Shown in pieces: positions 5,947-6,193 of a DNA stretch of 6,193 nucleotides. Below the pieces are notes generated by a model, which did no database searches, had not been told where the DNA came from, and worked only from the letters and a program-made list of their open reading frames with translations. This DNA is from Planctomycetota bacterium. GTDB taxonomy: Bacteria; Planctomycetota; Planctomycetia; Pirellulales; Pirellulaceae. Where the stretch lies: assembly GCA_024274855.1 (NCBI GenBank), contig JAJSAJ010001115.1:1-6193 (forward strand), read 5' to 3'. A program made the translations under genes and the position numbers. Position 1 is the first letter of the stretch, and every line of letters begins with the position of its first letter.

Positions 5947-6193
5947 GCCGTGGGTTGGCGGGGGCAGTAGGGAGCGAGACATCTCCTAACCCTAACTTGA
6001 ATGGCCAAAAACTCTCTTCGCCGTTGCCCTGATTGAACTTAGCCCTGATTCGAAATGCAGAAACCGTTACACGAAAAAGAAACTGGTGTTTGTGCAAGTC
6101 GTTGAATTACATACAGTTGCGGGTGATCTCTGCGCCGCCCCTGCGCGTTGTTCCAGAAAGCTCGCATTTTGAAATGAGTGCAAAGCCTTTCGC
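5947..6193. other. Downstream intergenic region, no gene seen
   Basis: No frame gives a credible protein. A weak stem at 5970-5987 (GGGAG against CTCCT, one G-T pair) follows the beta-helix stop but has no T-run, so I do not call a terminator. GCCCTGATT occurs twice, at 6026-6034 and 6042-6050, a 16-base spacing. A short palindrome, CATTT-TG-AAATG, lies at 6165-6176. Confidence 0.45.

Noticed and set aside
5987..5996. TAACCCTAAC resembling a telomere-type repeat
   Set aside because: It is less than two full units, which is expected by chance.
6026..6050. GCCCTGATT direct repeat considered as an iteron or CRISPR-like repeat
   Set aside because: There are only two copies, 9 bases long, with no further units or associated genes.

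Overview
The window looks like accessory DNA from a member of the Planctomycetes or a close relative. The main clue is the kinase remnant near the left end. Its C-lobe wording (YDEIRRIIREEDPPKPS, then LDWIVMKSLEKERTRRYETA) followed by one membrane helix is the style of the many membrane-bound Ser/Thr kinases of that phylum. WD40 domains fused to such kinases and secreted beta-helix proteins are also common there. This assignment rests on recalled family resemblance, not on a search.

Layout from left to right. Positions 1-345 hold no recognisable gene but carry several inverted repeats. Positions 346-861 are the C-terminal end of a Ser/Thr kinase domain plus a transmembrane helix; the N-lobe and catalytic loop are missing. 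A TGA stop follows, and the same reading frame continues into a roughly 500-residue WD40 propeller ending at 2418. The two pieces are most simply read as a broken kinase-WD40 fusion gene. Positions 2419-2819 contain hairpins and no gene I can support. On the minus strand, 3455-2820 is a chimeric ORF: the N-terminal DEDD (RuvC-like) domain of an IS110-family transposase runs in frame into the last ~95 residues of a sialidase-like (BNR/Asp-box) protein. On the plus strand, 3589-5946 encodes an apparently intact, exported 785-residue protein with two right-handed beta-helix (Pectate_lyase_3 / GH55-like) modules. The last 247 bases appear non-coding.

The genes do not form one operon. The picture is a rearranged locus with three damaged genes (kinase 5' end lost, sialidase 5' end lost, transposase 3' end lost) beside one intact secreted carbohydrate-active protein. 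The sialidase remnant and the beta-helix protein may come from a former glycan-degradation locus that an IS110 element entered and rearranged. The short region 3456-3588 between the transposase and the beta-helix gene is of interest: it is where an IS110 left end (the site of bridge RNA in some members) would lie, and it also carries a plausible promoter reading into the beta-helix gene. I found no tRNA, rRNA, CRISPR array or complete mobile element.
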